Shown one piece after another: positions 9,571 through 21,425 of a stretch of 64,000 nt of DNA (the stretch's first letter is position 1; every line of letters begins with the position of its first letter). This stretch comes from Megaleporinus macrocephalus. Its lineage: Eukaryota > Chordata > Actinopteri > Characiformes > Anostomidae. The notes under the pieces were generated by a model. That model was not told the origin of the DNA and ran no database searches. It saw only the letters and a list, made by a program, of their open reading frames with translations. The position numbers and the translations under genes were made by a program. The DNA is taken from assembly GCA_021613375.1 (NCBI GenBank), contig CM038725.1, positions 37,504,824 to 37,568,823 of the forward strand. The letters are read 5' to 3'.

Positions 9571-12500
9571 ATGCGGTCCTGCAGTTCTGCTCTCTGTGTC
9601 CTGATCTTACTGATCACTACGTTCACTACTGGTACGTCCTGCACTCTCACTGCTTCATCTGACCTTCATTTCCATACGTACTGGGTTTAGAGTCTGGTAC
9701 TTCTCTCACAGGTATGGATAATTAATTTCTGATCCTCTCTTTCAGAGTCCGAGTCATGCTTTAATTCATTGAAGGTGAAGCTACATGACTCCGTTACTCT
9801 TTCCTGCAATGGGAGGTGTCAGGTGGCCAGATGGACTTTTTTCAATAAACCCACTGACATTCTGGCTGAGTGTGATCAGATTTCCTGCAGATCAGTGAAG
9901 GAGGGATATCAGATGATCTATGATCAGTACCTGAATGGAGATCTCTCTCTCACCATCACTGACGCTGATTTAAGTGCGAGAACCTGGTACACGTGCAAGT
10001 GTGACAATCAAAGCATCTGTGATGTGGATTTACAGACTGAGCGTAAGAGTTGCTGAGTTTTCATTGGACCGTGTTAATGAATAATATCTGAGTTAATGAG
10101 TTTTGCAGTTTAACGAGTAGCACCGACTTCGACAGGAAATGGAAATTGGACTAACATAAAAATTGACCAAACATTGTCTGTAGGTTCCTCAACAATATTC
10201 ATTTCCCAGTGAATCAGGATATTAGTGGGGAATCATTTGTGGCTAAAATGATTGTGAGAAACAGATTTTCTGAAATTAACACATATGCTCAGCAGAATCT
10301 AAATAATATTAGAATAATAGATAATAAATAATAATAGAAAATAAATAATAACAATAAAGAGATGGAGGAATTCCTTCAGAAACATGATCCACTGTTAATT
10401 TAAAGCCCAATCTTATTATATATTTTATTACAGATATTCAAAACATACACAAGACGAAGCACCAGTTACAGCAGTGGTACAGCCTCGCAACCTCACAGCC
10501 ACAAAGCATAGCAACCTTAAACACGGCGGTTTCACAGCATCAAAGCCTCGCAACCTCACAGCCACAAAGCATAGCAACCTTAAACACGGCGGTTTCACAG
10601 CATCAAAGCCTCGCAACCTCACGCCCTAACAGTGTTACAGCCTCGCAACCTCACGCCCTAACAGTGTTACAGCCTCGCAACCTCACGCCCTAACACTGTT
10701 ACAGCCTCGCAACCTCACGCCCTAACAGTGTTACAGCCTCGCAACCTCACGCCCTAACAGTGTTACAGCCTCGCAACCTCACGCCCTAACACTGTTACAG
10801 CCTCGCAACCTCACGCCCTAACAGTGTTACAGCCTCGCAACCTCACGCCCTAACAGTGTTACAGCCTCGCAACCTCACGCCCTAACAGTGTTACAGCCTC
10901 GCAACCTCACGCCCTAACAGTGTTACAGCCTCGCAACCTTACGCCCTAACAGTGTTACAGCCTCACAACCTCACACCCAAACAGTGTTACAGCCTCGCAG
11001 CCTCACGTCCAAACAGCGTTACAGCCTCGCAACCTCACGCCCTAACAGTGTTACAGCCTCGGAACCTCACGCCCAAACAGTGTTACAGCCTCGCAACCTA
11101 ACAGCCTAACAGTGTTACAGCCTCACAACCCCACACCCAAACTGTGTTACAGTCTCGCAACCTCACGCCCTAACAGTGTTACAGCCTCGCAACCTCACGC
11201 CCAAACAGTGTTACAGCCTCGCAACCTCACACCCTAACAGTGTTACAGCCTCGGAACCTCACGCCCTAACAGTGTTACAGCCTGACAACCTCACAGCCAC
11301 AAAGCATAGCAACCTTAAACATGGCGGTTTCACAGCATCAAAGCCTCGCAACCTCACACTCTTAACAGTGTTACAGCATTGCAGTCTGTTGAATTCTGCG
11401 ACTGTATCTAATGAAGTTCCTGATTGTTTTTCTCCTCAGCTTTCAATACTCCACTTCAGATAGAGCGTGGTGAAACACTAATGCTGAAGATAGAAATATC
11501 AGATCCAGTGGCGGTGATTTATAACAGCACACATGCGTCTGGACCATCCAGTGATCAGATCTGTGAAGTGAACGGAAGCTCACTACAGTGCAAACCTGGA
11601 TATGACAAAAGAGCACATCTAACATCAGTTCTTCCGTTTGTTCTTGAGCTGAGAGAAATGTCTCCATCTGACAGTGGAACGTATTATATAGTGGACAAGA
11701 AGAACGACAAGGTCCTTCACATCTACACAGTGACTGTGAAGGAATTAACCCCTAGAACCCAAACTCCTCATTTTGCGGGCTGTGTGTGTGGCTGTCTTCT
11801 ATCCGCCTTAACTTCAGAACCATGTACCCTACACACATTCTAAAACATTCACAACAATCAGCAGAACCCACCCTCTCTAGCCCCCCACTTACCCTTCACA
11901 ACTCCACCAAGCCTTAACACAGAGACACCATTAACTTACCACATCAATCAGCAGGACTCACTGTTCTAGCCCGACTGCATCCAACTGCAGCAAAGCATCA
12001 GCAAGTAACCCCATTTCAAAATGACCTAAAAGTAATTCCACGTCTAATCACCATATATCTGTTTATATTCTCTGCATTAATTACGCTGTTGCGTCCGATT
12101 CTGTTCCTCCACAAATTCACGCTCAACTTAAAGAGTCGAGTTTGTGGAAGCGTACATGCACTGAGCAGAGATCAGCACCAAACCACACCACAACTATGGA
12201 GAGCTGAGAGGATCATGAAGAGTATAAATCCAGGTTTTGATGCTGATCGGCTTCTGAAACTGCTCCGTAAGACTTTTTAACCCTTTTCATGTGTCGCAGT
12301 TTCAGTACTGCGTGAACGTGCTCGGCTATGATCGTGATCTGTGAAGAAAACTGTGGGGAACTGAACCGGATGCAACACCAGAGCTTCGTCTTGTTTCTGC
12401 TAGTCAGTGTAGAGAGTAATACACAGCGCTGCACTTCCTCTCAGCGTTCAGTATCGCAACAGGATCCTCCTCACACCTGAAAACACAAACAATCTTAATA

Positions 12501-13777
12501 TCACATTATTATTAATTTCTAATGTTTATAAAACACTTCCCTTCATCCTGTATTGAGTTTAGATGTTAATAATCAGAACTTCATCACAGAAACAACTCTC
12601 GGCCAGGCTTCTCGGCCTTGTGCACTCGCCGTGTATGTTTGTGTTTACGTCTCTATGAGATTGGGTGGAGGCTAAGGGGGGATTATTTAACAGTGGGCTT
12701 TGCTCCAATAAGCAAGTTCCAGTCCAGTTCCAACATCTGTAACGTCTGTAACTCAAAATGAAAGTGATCTTGAACTAGTAAATATATATATACACATATA
12801 AAATAATAATAAATATGCTGATAATTATAATATTATTTACTTTAATCTTTCAATTTGCAACAAACTTAGGTAAAAAAATATGCGTATATTTAAAACTAAA
12901 CTTAAAAATACTAACAAATAAATAAATATCTCGTTTTGTTTGTGAGAAAAACGTTATACGTCCTGTCTCAGGATTTAGGACTCAGGTTGGATCTGATGGG
13001 ACAGTAAACCCATATAAACATGGCAGCCTTCTTCTAATCTGATACTCTTCTCGGTGATCATCAGCAGAGTGAGCTGTAGTGGACGTGAGTGTAGTGTTAA
13101 CTCACTGACCGTCTAGTCTGAGTATTTATTAAAGGATATTTGAGCTGAGCTGGTTTGATTGCCTGTACGTACTAAAATATTTTAAATGTAAGAAAAAGAA
13201 TACAATGTTTAGATTATAAATATGATTAAATTGATAAAGATGTTCGAATTCTGCTGGTATTTATTTGTGGTACAGTGACATACCTGAGTAGACCAGGTTC
13301 TCCTGAAAACAACAGCATATGGAATGTGTGAGGGTCTCATGTAGGTAGTTTATAGTTGTAGTTGTTACTGTAACTGAACAAACACCTGAGACAGGTAGAG
13401 TGTGTTAGTGCAGGGTTGAAGGTGATAAATGGTATGTATGTATGTTACATTATGATCTCAGTCTGTCCAATCAGAATTCACTGAACAGGAATCTGCTGCT
13501 GGTGTTCAGTTTAAACTCACTGTGTTATAAACCTGTGTGTGTTTGTTTTGTAGCTTCTCTACCAGAGCGGGTGATTGTACTGATTGCTGTGCTGGTAGCT
13601 GTGATCGTGCTATTATTGCTGGTGATTTTGGGATTAGTGGTGAAAGTTGTGCTGCAGAGGAGGGCAGAGCAGCGGCTCCAGATGCATAATGAAGAGAATG
13701 GAGTTGAACTGAATGGACTCGGTAACCACACTGCAGTAAATGAGAGACTGCCACTCCAAAATAATGACCAAGGATAG
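9571..13777 (+). CDS. Gene A: two-domain Ig-like type I membrane protein, with a splice defect after exon 3
   Basis: Exons: 9571-9631 (signal peptide MRSCSSALCVLILLITTFTT), 9746-10042 (Ig V-like domain), 11440-about 11742 (second Ig-like domain) and 13554-13777 (transmembrane and tail, stop at 13775). All joins are phase 1. Domain 1 has LSCNGRC, a WTFF C-strand, AECDQISC, LSLTITDADLS and YTCKCD, which is the V-set B-C-E-F pattern with extra cysteines, eight in total. Domain 2 has an NST sequon and the pair ICEV/LQCKPGY, but its F strand reads GTYYIV without the canonical Cys. The helix is followed by QRRAEQR and a tail without tyrosine. In C the donor stands after gtgcaag; here the aligned place reads gtgaag-gaatta with no GT. 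Readthrough gives a 253-residue soluble form ending at 11843. An in-phase GT at 11782 (ggctgtgtgt) could rescue it. Probably a surface immune-type receptor or ligand; the function is unknown. Confidence 0.75.
10480..11395. repeat. 32-bp minisatellite in intron 2 of gene A
   Basis: The unit agtgttacagcctcgcaacctcacgccctaac repeats every 32 bp about 22 times, flanked by a longer variant block (cacagccacaaagcatagca, aaacacggcggtttcacagc) at 10490-10600 and again near 11290-11340. It accounts for most of the 1.4-kb intron. Confidence 0.93.
11844..13553. other. Intron 3 region of gene A
   Basis: About 1.7 kb of mixed, partly AT-rich sequence between the second Ig exon and the transmembrane exon. 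I see no further exon with phase-1 ends and no clear tandem repeat. Confidence 0.5.
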
Positions 13778-13872
13778 AATCACTGATCAGTCTAATTAGT
13801 CTTTTCTCTTGTTAACTCTCGCTAGTCCGTAATGGACTCACTCTCTCACTCTGTCTGTCACTCTCTCTCTCT

Positions 13873-14065
13873 CACTCTCTCCCTCATTGTACACTAACGT
13901 CAGTTGGAGTGCTGTTATGAGCTTGTTGTATATTGTATATTGTGAATGTTACAGTGGGAGCTTGTCTGATTCTCACTCTCTTTCACTCTCACTCTCTCAC
14001 TCTGTCTGTCACTCTCTCCCTCATTGTACACTAACGTCAGTTGGAGTGCTGTTATGAGCTTGTTG
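13873..14065 (+). repeat. 56-bp direct duplication in the 3' UTR of gene A
   Basis: The stretch starting cactctctccctcattgtac and ending agcttgttg occurs at 13873-13928 and again at 14010-14065, an offset of 137 bp, inside CT-rich sequence downstream of the stop codon. Confidence 0.85.
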
Positions 14066-14153
14066 GTGATGTGGGGTCTGTTTTTGCTGGGTGGGGGTTT
14101 GACGGGGTAGCATAATCAGGAATCTGAGGAACAGGATGGTTTCGTGTTGAACA

Positions 14154-14159
14154 AATAAA
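14154..14159 (+). terminator. Poly(A) signal of gene A
   Basis: AATAAA about 380 bases after the stop codon, followed by a GT/T-rich stretch (gttgtgtgtttaatttggtt, then gtggttttttttgtgttg) as expected for a cleavage site. Confidence 0.6.
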
Positions 14160-14229
14160 GTAACTCTTGTTGTGTGTTTAATTTGGTTTTGTGGTTTTTT
14201 TTGTGTTGAATGTTCTTTTGTGTTAAAAA

Positions 14230-14708
14230 AAGATCTCTCTCTGATTCTCTCTTACTCTCTGACTCTCTCTGACTCTCTCTCTTACTCTCTGACTCTCTCT
14301 GACTCTCTCTCTTACTCTCTGATTCTCTCTTAATCTCTGACTCTCTCTGACTCTCTCTCTTACTCTCTGACTCTCTCTTACTCTCTGACTCTGTCTGACT
14401 CTCTCTCTTACTCTCTGATTCTCTCTTAATCTCTGACTCTCTCTGACTCTCTCTCTTACTCTCTGACTCTCTCTTACTCTCTGACTCTCTCTGACTCTCT
14501 CTCTTACTCTCTGACTCTCTCTTACTCTCTGACTCTCTCTGACTCTCTCTCTTACTCTCTGATTCTCTCTTACTCTCTGACTCTCTCTGACTCTCTCTCT
14601 TACTCTCTGACTCTCTCTTACTCTCTGACTCTCTCTTACTCTCTGACTCTCTCTCTCTCGGACTCTCTCTCTCTGACTTCTCTCTCTTAGTCTCTCACTC
14701 TGACTTCT
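14230..14708. repeat. CT-rich tandem repeat (CTCTCTGACTCTCTCTTA)n
   Basis: Pyrimidine-rich repeat of 8-18-bp units (actctctgactctctctga). It runs straight into the LINE fragment and resumes on its other side. Confidence 0.93.
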
Positions 14709-15281
14709 AGCTACTCCCTTTACTGGTTGTTGGAGGAGCCGCTGCTTAAAGGCTCTCGCTTTGATATGGTGAGAGACAGTGCACCTGGCCTTACTCGGAC
14801 TCTGTGTGCATCACACGTGATCAAACTTCAGCACCTGGTGGACACAGCTGGACCAGGACTGGGTGATGCCCAGGCTGTTGCTGCAGCTTTAGACCAAAGG
14901 TCCACTCGCCATGTCAGGGCTGTTATTGACTTGTGGGCTAAGCAGCTGGGACAGCAAGAGTGGTCTCTGCTGGAGGCCTACTGGAGTGGCAACACTGTGC
15001 CCAACAAGGAGGATCCATTCCCACGAATTGGACTTACTCCGGATTTTAAAGACTTTTCAGGTCCACTTCTGGCTGTTGATGAACTGCAGGATTTGAGTCT
15101 GGCTACAGTCTCAGGTACAATTCTCTACAGGTGCTGTGTCAAAGTTCTCAACAGGACAGTTTTAAATGAGAGGCTGACACAGTATGGAGAGGAAAACTCG
15201 GGATGGGACATACGACCAGTCTGGAGCTTCCCAAAAGATTGGATGATCTCCAGTGGAGAATCTTACATGGGTCTCTGTTAA
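14709..15281 (+). mobile_element. LINE fragment (Tx1/L1-like ORF2 C-terminal part)
   Basis: An open frame of about 190 codons reads WLLEEPLLKGSRFD near its start, then LTRTLCASHVIKLQHLVDTA and HVRAVIDLW, and stops at 15279-15281. The layout (W-LEEPL, a leucine-rich 'L..L..A.GP.L' stretch, then R...V..L) is like the region after the reverse transcriptase in Tx1-type fish LINEs, as far as I recall that family. No catalytic motif is present. It is embedded in CT repeat on both sides, so it is a fragment and not a host gene. What else it could be: an unknown host exon, which is less likely without splice sites. Confidence 0.5.
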
Positions 15282-15520
15282 AATTCAATTCTCTCTCTGA
15301 CTCTCTCACTCTCTCTGACTTTCTCTCTCTCTCTCTCTCTTAGTTACTCACTCTCTCTGACTCTCTCTCTCTCTTTTTTTTCTCACTCTCTCACTTTCTC
15401 TGACTCTCTCTCTGACTTGCTGTCTCTCTCTCTTAGTCTCTTCCTCTTTCTGTCTCTCTTATTCTCACTCTCTCTCTGTTTTTCTCTCACTTTCTTTCTT
15501 TCTCTCTCTCTGACTCTCGT
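15282..15520. repeat. CT-rich repeat, right side of the LINE fragment
   Basis: ctctctctgactctctcact-type sequence continuing the array at 14230-14708, more degenerate and with tttctttct variants at its end. Confidence 0.85.
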
Positions 15521-16185
15521 AATTCCTGGTAATCCGTTGTTTTCTCCGTTTAAAAACACTGATGAATCAGACAATCTGGCTGGCTGGTCTACTTTTTTCT
15601 GGCTTAGCTGATTTTCTTACAGAAAACTGAACCTCCATTACCTAGAGGTCAGACGCAGTGAGGGCTGGGTGGTAAAGAGAGGGGGTGGGGCTTAGAACAG
15701 AGAGAAAAGGGCTTGTTTATAATTTGCATAATCCTGCATATTCATAAATCTTCATGTTGGTAGTGAGTGTTGAGGTTTGGAGACAATCGTGTGCTTATGT
15801 TTACAGTAGGTTCTTTTTCAGAACATTAAAAAGTTTACAGACTGTGTGTTTGTGTTTACAGTAGTTTCTTATTCAGAACATTAAGATGTTTACAGATTGT
15901 TACAGGCGTTATTATATTTAAAACGCTATTTTTTTCGTCAGTAAACGTTTATTTACTCAGCAAATATAAAACATCTACGTCAGATTCATTTAGACCTTCA
16001 TTCTCTGGAGCGTCTGCTCAACTGCTGATCTCTAACAACTAAACCCAAATAAGGAACCACAGCTCAACCTCCTAAACTGGTCCTCAGAGACCCCCGGTGC
16101 TGTGCTGCGTCCTGTATGTCTGAGTTCAGAGGAACTGAAAGATTTACATGTATTTACATGTACCGAGCGCTGCAGGTCCTCCAGA
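15521..16185. other. Spacer without recognised features
   Basis: Contains a short duplicated phrase (gtttacagtaggttctttttcagaacatta at about 15800 and a near copy at about 15855). No exon is recognised. Confidence 0.4.
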
Positions 16186-16369
16186 ACTACTGAATAAAAA
16201 CTGTTCAGTACAGAGTCAGCACGTAGCCTGATAGAGGACCTGAACCTGCACTAGGACCTGTGATCTATCACCAACAGCACAATCACATTTAATACTGAAC
16301 ACTCACTGAAACTCATCAGTCCTGAGTGACCTGCACACTGACCATCACCTCCCACCAGCTCTGATCACC
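16186..16369 (+). other. Leader-exon-like segment (5' UTR exon copy 3), of the pseudogene
   Basis: It shares caacagcacaatcacattta, aacactcactgaaactca and gtgacctgcacactgaccat with its relatives and ends at GTAAGT with the same intron start (attatatactcttcattcac). It lies 1.6 kb upstream of the decayed signal exon at 17971. Confidence 0.45.
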
Positions 16370-16724
16370 GTAAGTATTATATACTCTTCATTCACCGTAT
16401 GATCTCATTCAGTAGTGCTTTCATATATATATATATATATATACACGTGTACATATACGAGACACATCTTTGGGCGGTTATAACAACATCAGGTCTAACT
16501 TCCCAAGAGTCCTGAAATGCTGGTCCACTTCCCGTCCAGTTCTCAGCTCTGTGTTTGACTGACTGTCCACCATAACCGGACCAGAAACATCCTAAATACC
16601 CAGAGTGTTATGTTACTGTATCTTCTCAAGTAATCAGATCATCTTCTCTGCTGGACCAAACCTTTAATCTCAAACCAGTAACGGCTTAATGTTCTTGTAT
16701 AGAATTGTGTGAGAAAATGAAACT

Positions 16725-17525
16725 TTGGTGGGAGATCGGACTAAATTGTCATGAGATCGGACTGAATTATGAGAGATCAAACTGAATTGCAGAGAAGATC
16801 TGACTGAATTGAGGGAGATCGAACTCAATTGCAGGAGATCTGACTAAATTGAGGGAGAATAGACTGAATTGCAGGAGATGGGGCTGAATTGTGTGATCAG
16901 ACTAAATTGAGGGAAATCAGACTAAAGATCAGACTGTATTGAGGGAGATCAGACTGAAGATTTGACTGAATTAAGGGAAATCAGACTGAATTGAGGGAGA
17001 TCAGATCGAAGATCAGACTGAATTGTAAGGAAGATCGGACTGACTGGCAGGAGATCGGACTGAATTGAGGGAGATCAAACTCAATTGCAGGAGATCTGAC
17101 TGAATTTTAAGATATTAGACTGAATTGCAGGAGATGGGACTGAATTGTGGGAGATCAGACTGTTTTGACAGAGATCAGACTAAAGATCAGACTGTATTGA
17201 GGGAGATTAAACTGAAGATTAGTTTGAATTGAGGGAGATCAGACTGGACTGTGGGAGATCAGACTGGACTGTGGGAGATCAGATTGAATTGTGGGAAATC
17301 ACACTTCATTGCAGAAGATCAGACTGAATTGTGGGTGGTTAGACTGAGTTGCAGGAGATCAACGAGAATTGCGGGAGATCAGACTGAATTGCGGAGATCA
17401 GACTGCATTGTGGGAGATCAGACTGCATTGCGGGAGATCACACTGAATTAAGTGAGATCAGACTAAGTTGTGGGAGGTCAGACTAAACTGTTGGAGATTA
17501 GACAAGATTGTGAGAGATCAATTTA
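16725..17525. repeat. Imperfect approx. 20-bp repeat (GGGAGATCAGACTGAATTGA)
   Basis: About 0.8 kb of diverged units (gggagatcagactgaattg, aagatcagactgtattga). It lies in the intron between the leader-like exon and the signal exon of the pseudogene. An (AT)n tract precedes it at 16425-16442. Confidence 0.9.
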
Positions 17526-17798
17526 CAGTCCTCTATGTTATACAGCTTCAGTGTGAGATATGAACACAGTGTAGTTTGTAAATGTGTTCAGAATGTAAAT
17601 GAACACTTTCACCATCACAGTCTGTACGACTCACACCTAAAGAACCCCAGCTGTCCAATCAGAGTTCGGTCAGAGGCTCTCCTGCAGGTACTAGCCAAAC
17701 CCCGCTGTGGTAGAACCGGGTCAGGAGTAATTTGGTAGCTGATATTTGCTAATCCTGTTTGCTAACAGTGATTAATAACATTAGTCTATATTGAAGAT

Positions 17799-17828
17799 AC
17801 TTTCACTTTCACTTTCACTTTCACTTTT
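17799..17828 (-). promoter_or_regulatory. Tandem IRF/ISRE-like hexamers (GAAAGT)n
   Basis: On the minus strand this reads GAAAGTGAAAGTGAAAGTG and continues, four to five hexamers. This is the classical multimer bound by interferon regulatory factors (GAAANNGAAA). It lies about 145 bp upstream of the decayed signal exon. It is also a simple hexanucleotide repeat, so chance expansion cannot be excluded. Confidence 0.35.
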
Positions 17829-18204
17829 CTGTATCACTCTACAGCTGTGAGGGTGAGATGGTGGTCTTCACTGATTTTCTCACTGTGTATCTTCTTCGCT
17901 CCTGATGTTCAGCCGTGCCTCACGTTTATACGGACCCCTCAGTATCTCTCCTGGTCGGTCCCGGTCAGTCACGCGGTCCTGCAGTCCTGCTCTCTGTGTC
18001 CTGATATCACTGATCACTACTGGTGAGTACTGCACTGTCACTTCTTCATCTTCTGGAATTCTAACATTCCACAATAAACTCCACACGTTTACTTCTGGCT
18101 CCTCTAATAACGACTGATCTGGCAGATTGTTTATTTTCACACAGTCAACAATATTTATCAGTTTAAGATTCAGTTCAGTTAAATGCACATACATACATTC
18201 ATGT

Positions 18205-18295
18205 TCCACTGCGGGAGGCTATCCTGATGCTCATTGGGCGGAAGGCAGGAAACACCCTGGACAGCCTATGAGAGTCTATTAGGGCGGAGTTTAAT
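18205..18295. mobile_element. SINE tail scrap
   Basis: The phrase attgggcggaaggcaggaaa followed by caccctggacag is typical of the body of a common fish SINE. Both ends are missing. Confidence 0.4.
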
Positions 18296-18359
18296 GTATA
18301 TCGTCACTGTTGGAAGAAAAAACACAAATCTACATTATTTTTATCCAATTTTATATATG

Positions 18360-18700
18360 AAGTTATGAAATAACTTAAGTTTGGGAGAAGGACCACGCCC
18401 AAACTCCTCCCTTCAATCATTACACGCTCTATATAAACCACTCCTCTGCCCCCACCTTCTCGTGACGAAATTCGCACCCCACCACCTCCCCAGCTCCTCC
18501 AACTCTTCCAAAATCTTACTCACTCTTCACTTGGCAAAAGGGGGGGTCTGGCTTCAAAACCTAGCAGCAGAAGCCACCCAGAACTCCAGCCCCAAGTTTC
18601 TCAGAGTTCCCCGCCTTGCCCTGCCTTAGTGGTCCGCACTTCGCAAATTATACATTATTTGAATGCAGTAGCTGCCGTTTACACTGTCTGGACATGTGAT
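18360..18700 (+). other. Promoter-like or LTR-like block of unknown origin
   Basis: Contains ctatataaaccactcc, a TATA-like element, followed by C-rich sequence and a purine run aaaaggggggg. It could be a solitary LTR or the 5' end of a retroelement. No matching second copy, primer site or frame is seen in the window. Confidence 0.2.
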
Positions 18701-18779
18701 GGTTAATCAACCAATAGAAATGCTCGAAAATAGCTTGAAAATCATTCTGGTTCCATTGATTTACATTAAAAGTAAAGAA

Positions 18780-19640
18780 ACTCGATGTATCCCGGTCTCG
18801 GGTCTTGCCTCAAATTCGATGTATCCCGGTCTCGGGTCTTGCCTCAAACTTGATATATCCCGGTCTTGGTCTTGCCTCTAACTCGATGTATCCAGGTCTC
18901 GGGTCTTGCCTCAAACTCGATGAATCGCGGTCTTGGGTCTTGCCTCAAACTCAATGTATCCCAGCCTCGGGTCTTGCCTCAAACTCAATGAATCCCAGTT
19001 TTAGGTCTTGCCTCAAACTCAATGTATCCCAGCCTCGGGTCTTGCCTCAAACTCAATGAATCCCAGTTTTAGGTCTTGCCTCAAACTCAATGTTTCCCGG
19101 CCTCGGGTCTTGCCTCAAACTCAATGTATCCCAGTTTCAGGTCTTGCCTCAAACTCGATGTATCCCAGTTTCGGGTCTTCACTCTAACTCGATGTATCCC
19201 GGTCTCGGGTTTTGACTCTAACTTGATGTATCCCGATCTTGGGTCTTGCCTCTAACTCGATGTATCCCGCTCTTGGTCTTGCCTCTAACTCGATGCAGCC
19301 CGGTCTCGGGTCTTGCCTCAAACTCAGTGAATCCCAATCTCGGGTCTTGCCTCAAACTTGATGTTTCCCGGTCTCAGGTCTTGCCTTAAACTCGATGTAT
19401 CCCGGTCTCAGGTCTTGACTCTCACTTGATGTATCCAGGTCACTGGTCTTAACTCTAACTCAATGTATCCCAGTCTCTGGTCTTGCCTTAAACTCGATGT
19501 ATCCCGGTCTCTGGTCTTGCCTTAAACTCGATGTATCCCGGTCTCAGGTCTTGCCTCAAACTCGATGTATCCTGGTCTCGGGTCCTGGCTCTAACTCAAT
19601 ATATCCTGGTCTCGGGTCTTGACTTAGACTCGGATCTTGG
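18780..19640. repeat. 34-bp minisatellite CTCGATGTATCCCGGTCTCG...
   Basis: About 25 diverged copies of a 34-bp unit (ctcgatgtatcccggtctcg then ggtcttgcctcaaa). It occupies the place where the V-like exon of the pseudogene should be. Confidence 0.93.
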
Positions 19641-20279
19641 CTACAACACTAGTTTGCAGCATCAGCAGAACTAGTAACTGTAAATTTGACTGACGAGTGA
19701 AATAACTACTCAGAGTTTGTGTTCTGAGTGACGTGTGAATGTAGGATATTATCAGAAAGGAGCTTCAACACAAACAGCAGAAACAAAGTGATCAGCAAAC
19801 ATCAGCTTCATCAGCTCAACACGTCAGCATGCAGACACTTCCTCATCTAGCAGTAACATCTGGATCCACATCTGACCTACTATAACACACCGCCGAGCAG
19901 GTACGCCGGTGCTCACGCTGTTCGTCCTGTTTGTGTATCTCCTCAGCTGTAAACACTACGCTCCACATAGAGGCCGGTCAGCCTCTGGTGCTGGACCTGG
20001 AAGTGTATAAAGTCAGCGTGTGTGTATGTGTAGGTGACCAGACAGAAGCAGGTAGAGCAGCTGCTGGACCAGCGTGGAGCTCTGCTCTGATGTTGGCTGC
20101 ACTTGTAGCTGTGATTGTGGTTCCAGGTGAAGAGTGAAGGCAGGTGGACCTCAGTAACCATGCTCCAGTGTAGGAGAGCCTGTCCTGCAGTAACGACCAG
20201 GAGCTTCATACTTTCTCTCTTTCTATCAGTGAGTGAGGAGCCGGACCCTCACACAGAACCTTCATCTGAGACTGTTACA

Positions 20280-21425
20280 GTTCTAGTGTTACTGTGTGGT
20301 ACAGTGTGTTATTGTGTGTTACTGTTTATTATCATATGTTACTGTTTGTTATCATATGTTACTGTGTGTTATTGTGTGTTACTGTGTGTTATTGTGTGTT
20401 ACTGTTTGTTATCATATGTTACTGTGTTATTGTGTGATATTGTGTGTTGCTGTTTATCATATGTTACTGTGTGTTATGTGTTACTGTTTGATATTGTGTG
20501 TTACTGTGTGTTACTCTGTGTTACCATGTGACACTGTGTGTTACTGTGTGATATTGTGTGTTACTGTGTGATATTGTGTGTTACTGTGTTATTGTGTGCT
20601 ACCATGTGTTATGTTATATTGTGTATTATTGTGTGTTACCATGTGTTATGTTATATTGTGTATTATTGTGTGTTACCATGTGTTACTATGTGATTTTGTG
20701 TGTTACTGTGTGTTACTGTGTGCTACCATATGTTATTGTGTGTTACAGTATGTTATTGTGTATTATTGTGTGTTACAGTATGTTATTGTGTGTTACTGTG
20801 TGATATTGTGTGTTACTGTGTGTAACTGTGTTATTGTGTGATATTGTGTATTATTGTGTGTTAGTGTGTTATTGTGTGTTACTGTGATATATTGTGTGTT
20901 ACTGTGTGATATTGTGTGTTACTGTGTGTAACTGTGTTATTGTGTGTTACTGTGTGTTATTGTGTGTTATTGTGTGATATTGTGTATTATTGTGTGTTAC
21001 TGTTTGTTACTGTGTGATATTGTGTGCTGCTGTGTGCTACCATGTTATTGTGTGATATTGTGTGTTACTGTGTGTAACTGTGTTATTGTGTGTTACTGTG
21101 TGTTATTGTGTGTTATTGTGTGATATTGTGTATTATTGTGTGTTACTGTTTGTTACTGTGTGATATTGTGTGCTGCTGTGTGCTACCATGTTATTGTGTG
21201 ATATTGTGTGTTACTGTGTGTAACTGTGTTATTGTGTGTTACTGTGGGATATTGTGTGTTACTGTGTGTTACTGTGTTATTGTGTGTTACAGTGTGTTAT
21301 TGTGTATTACTATGTGTTATTGTGTTATTGTGTGTTACAGTGTGTTATTGTGTGTTATTGTGTGTTATTGTGTGTTACTGTGTGTTATTGTGTGTTATTG
21401 TGTGTTACTGTGTTACGGTGTGAAA
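20280..21425. repeat. TGTTACTGTGTGTTATTG short-unit satellite
   Basis: About 1.1 kb of 8-10-bp units (tgttactgtg, tgttattgtg, tgatattgtg). An internal block near 20980-21060 is repeated almost exactly near 21100-21220. The open frames give LCVTVCY-like peptides without gene character. It follows the pseudogene tail directly. Confidence 0.93.

Larger units (their letters stand above)
17971..20200 (+). pseudogene. Pseudogene P of the Ig-like receptor family
   Basis: Exon 1 (17971-18022) matches the signal exon of A, but the start codon is ACG and 9 nt are missing; its donor GTGAGT is intact. No trace of the V-like exon remains: 18.1-19.9 kb holds SINE-like scraps and a 34-bp repeat. Exon 3 starts at 19947 after tctcctcag and reads PVNTTLHIEAGQPLVLDLE, then is lost after about 20 codons. 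Exon 4 starts at 20034 (GDQTEAGRAAAGPAW, then a hydrophobic LMLAALVAVIVV) and goes out of frame, ending at TGA 20135-20137. Beyond that, cctcagtaaccatgctccag and cagtaacgaccaggagc are the frameshifted remains of the tail seen in A (GNHTAV, NNDQ). Confidence 0.85.

Noticed and set aside
13506..13754. Minus-strand frames opposite the membrane exon of gene A
   Set aside because: Shadows of the real plus-strand exon, which has proper splice sites and a family match.
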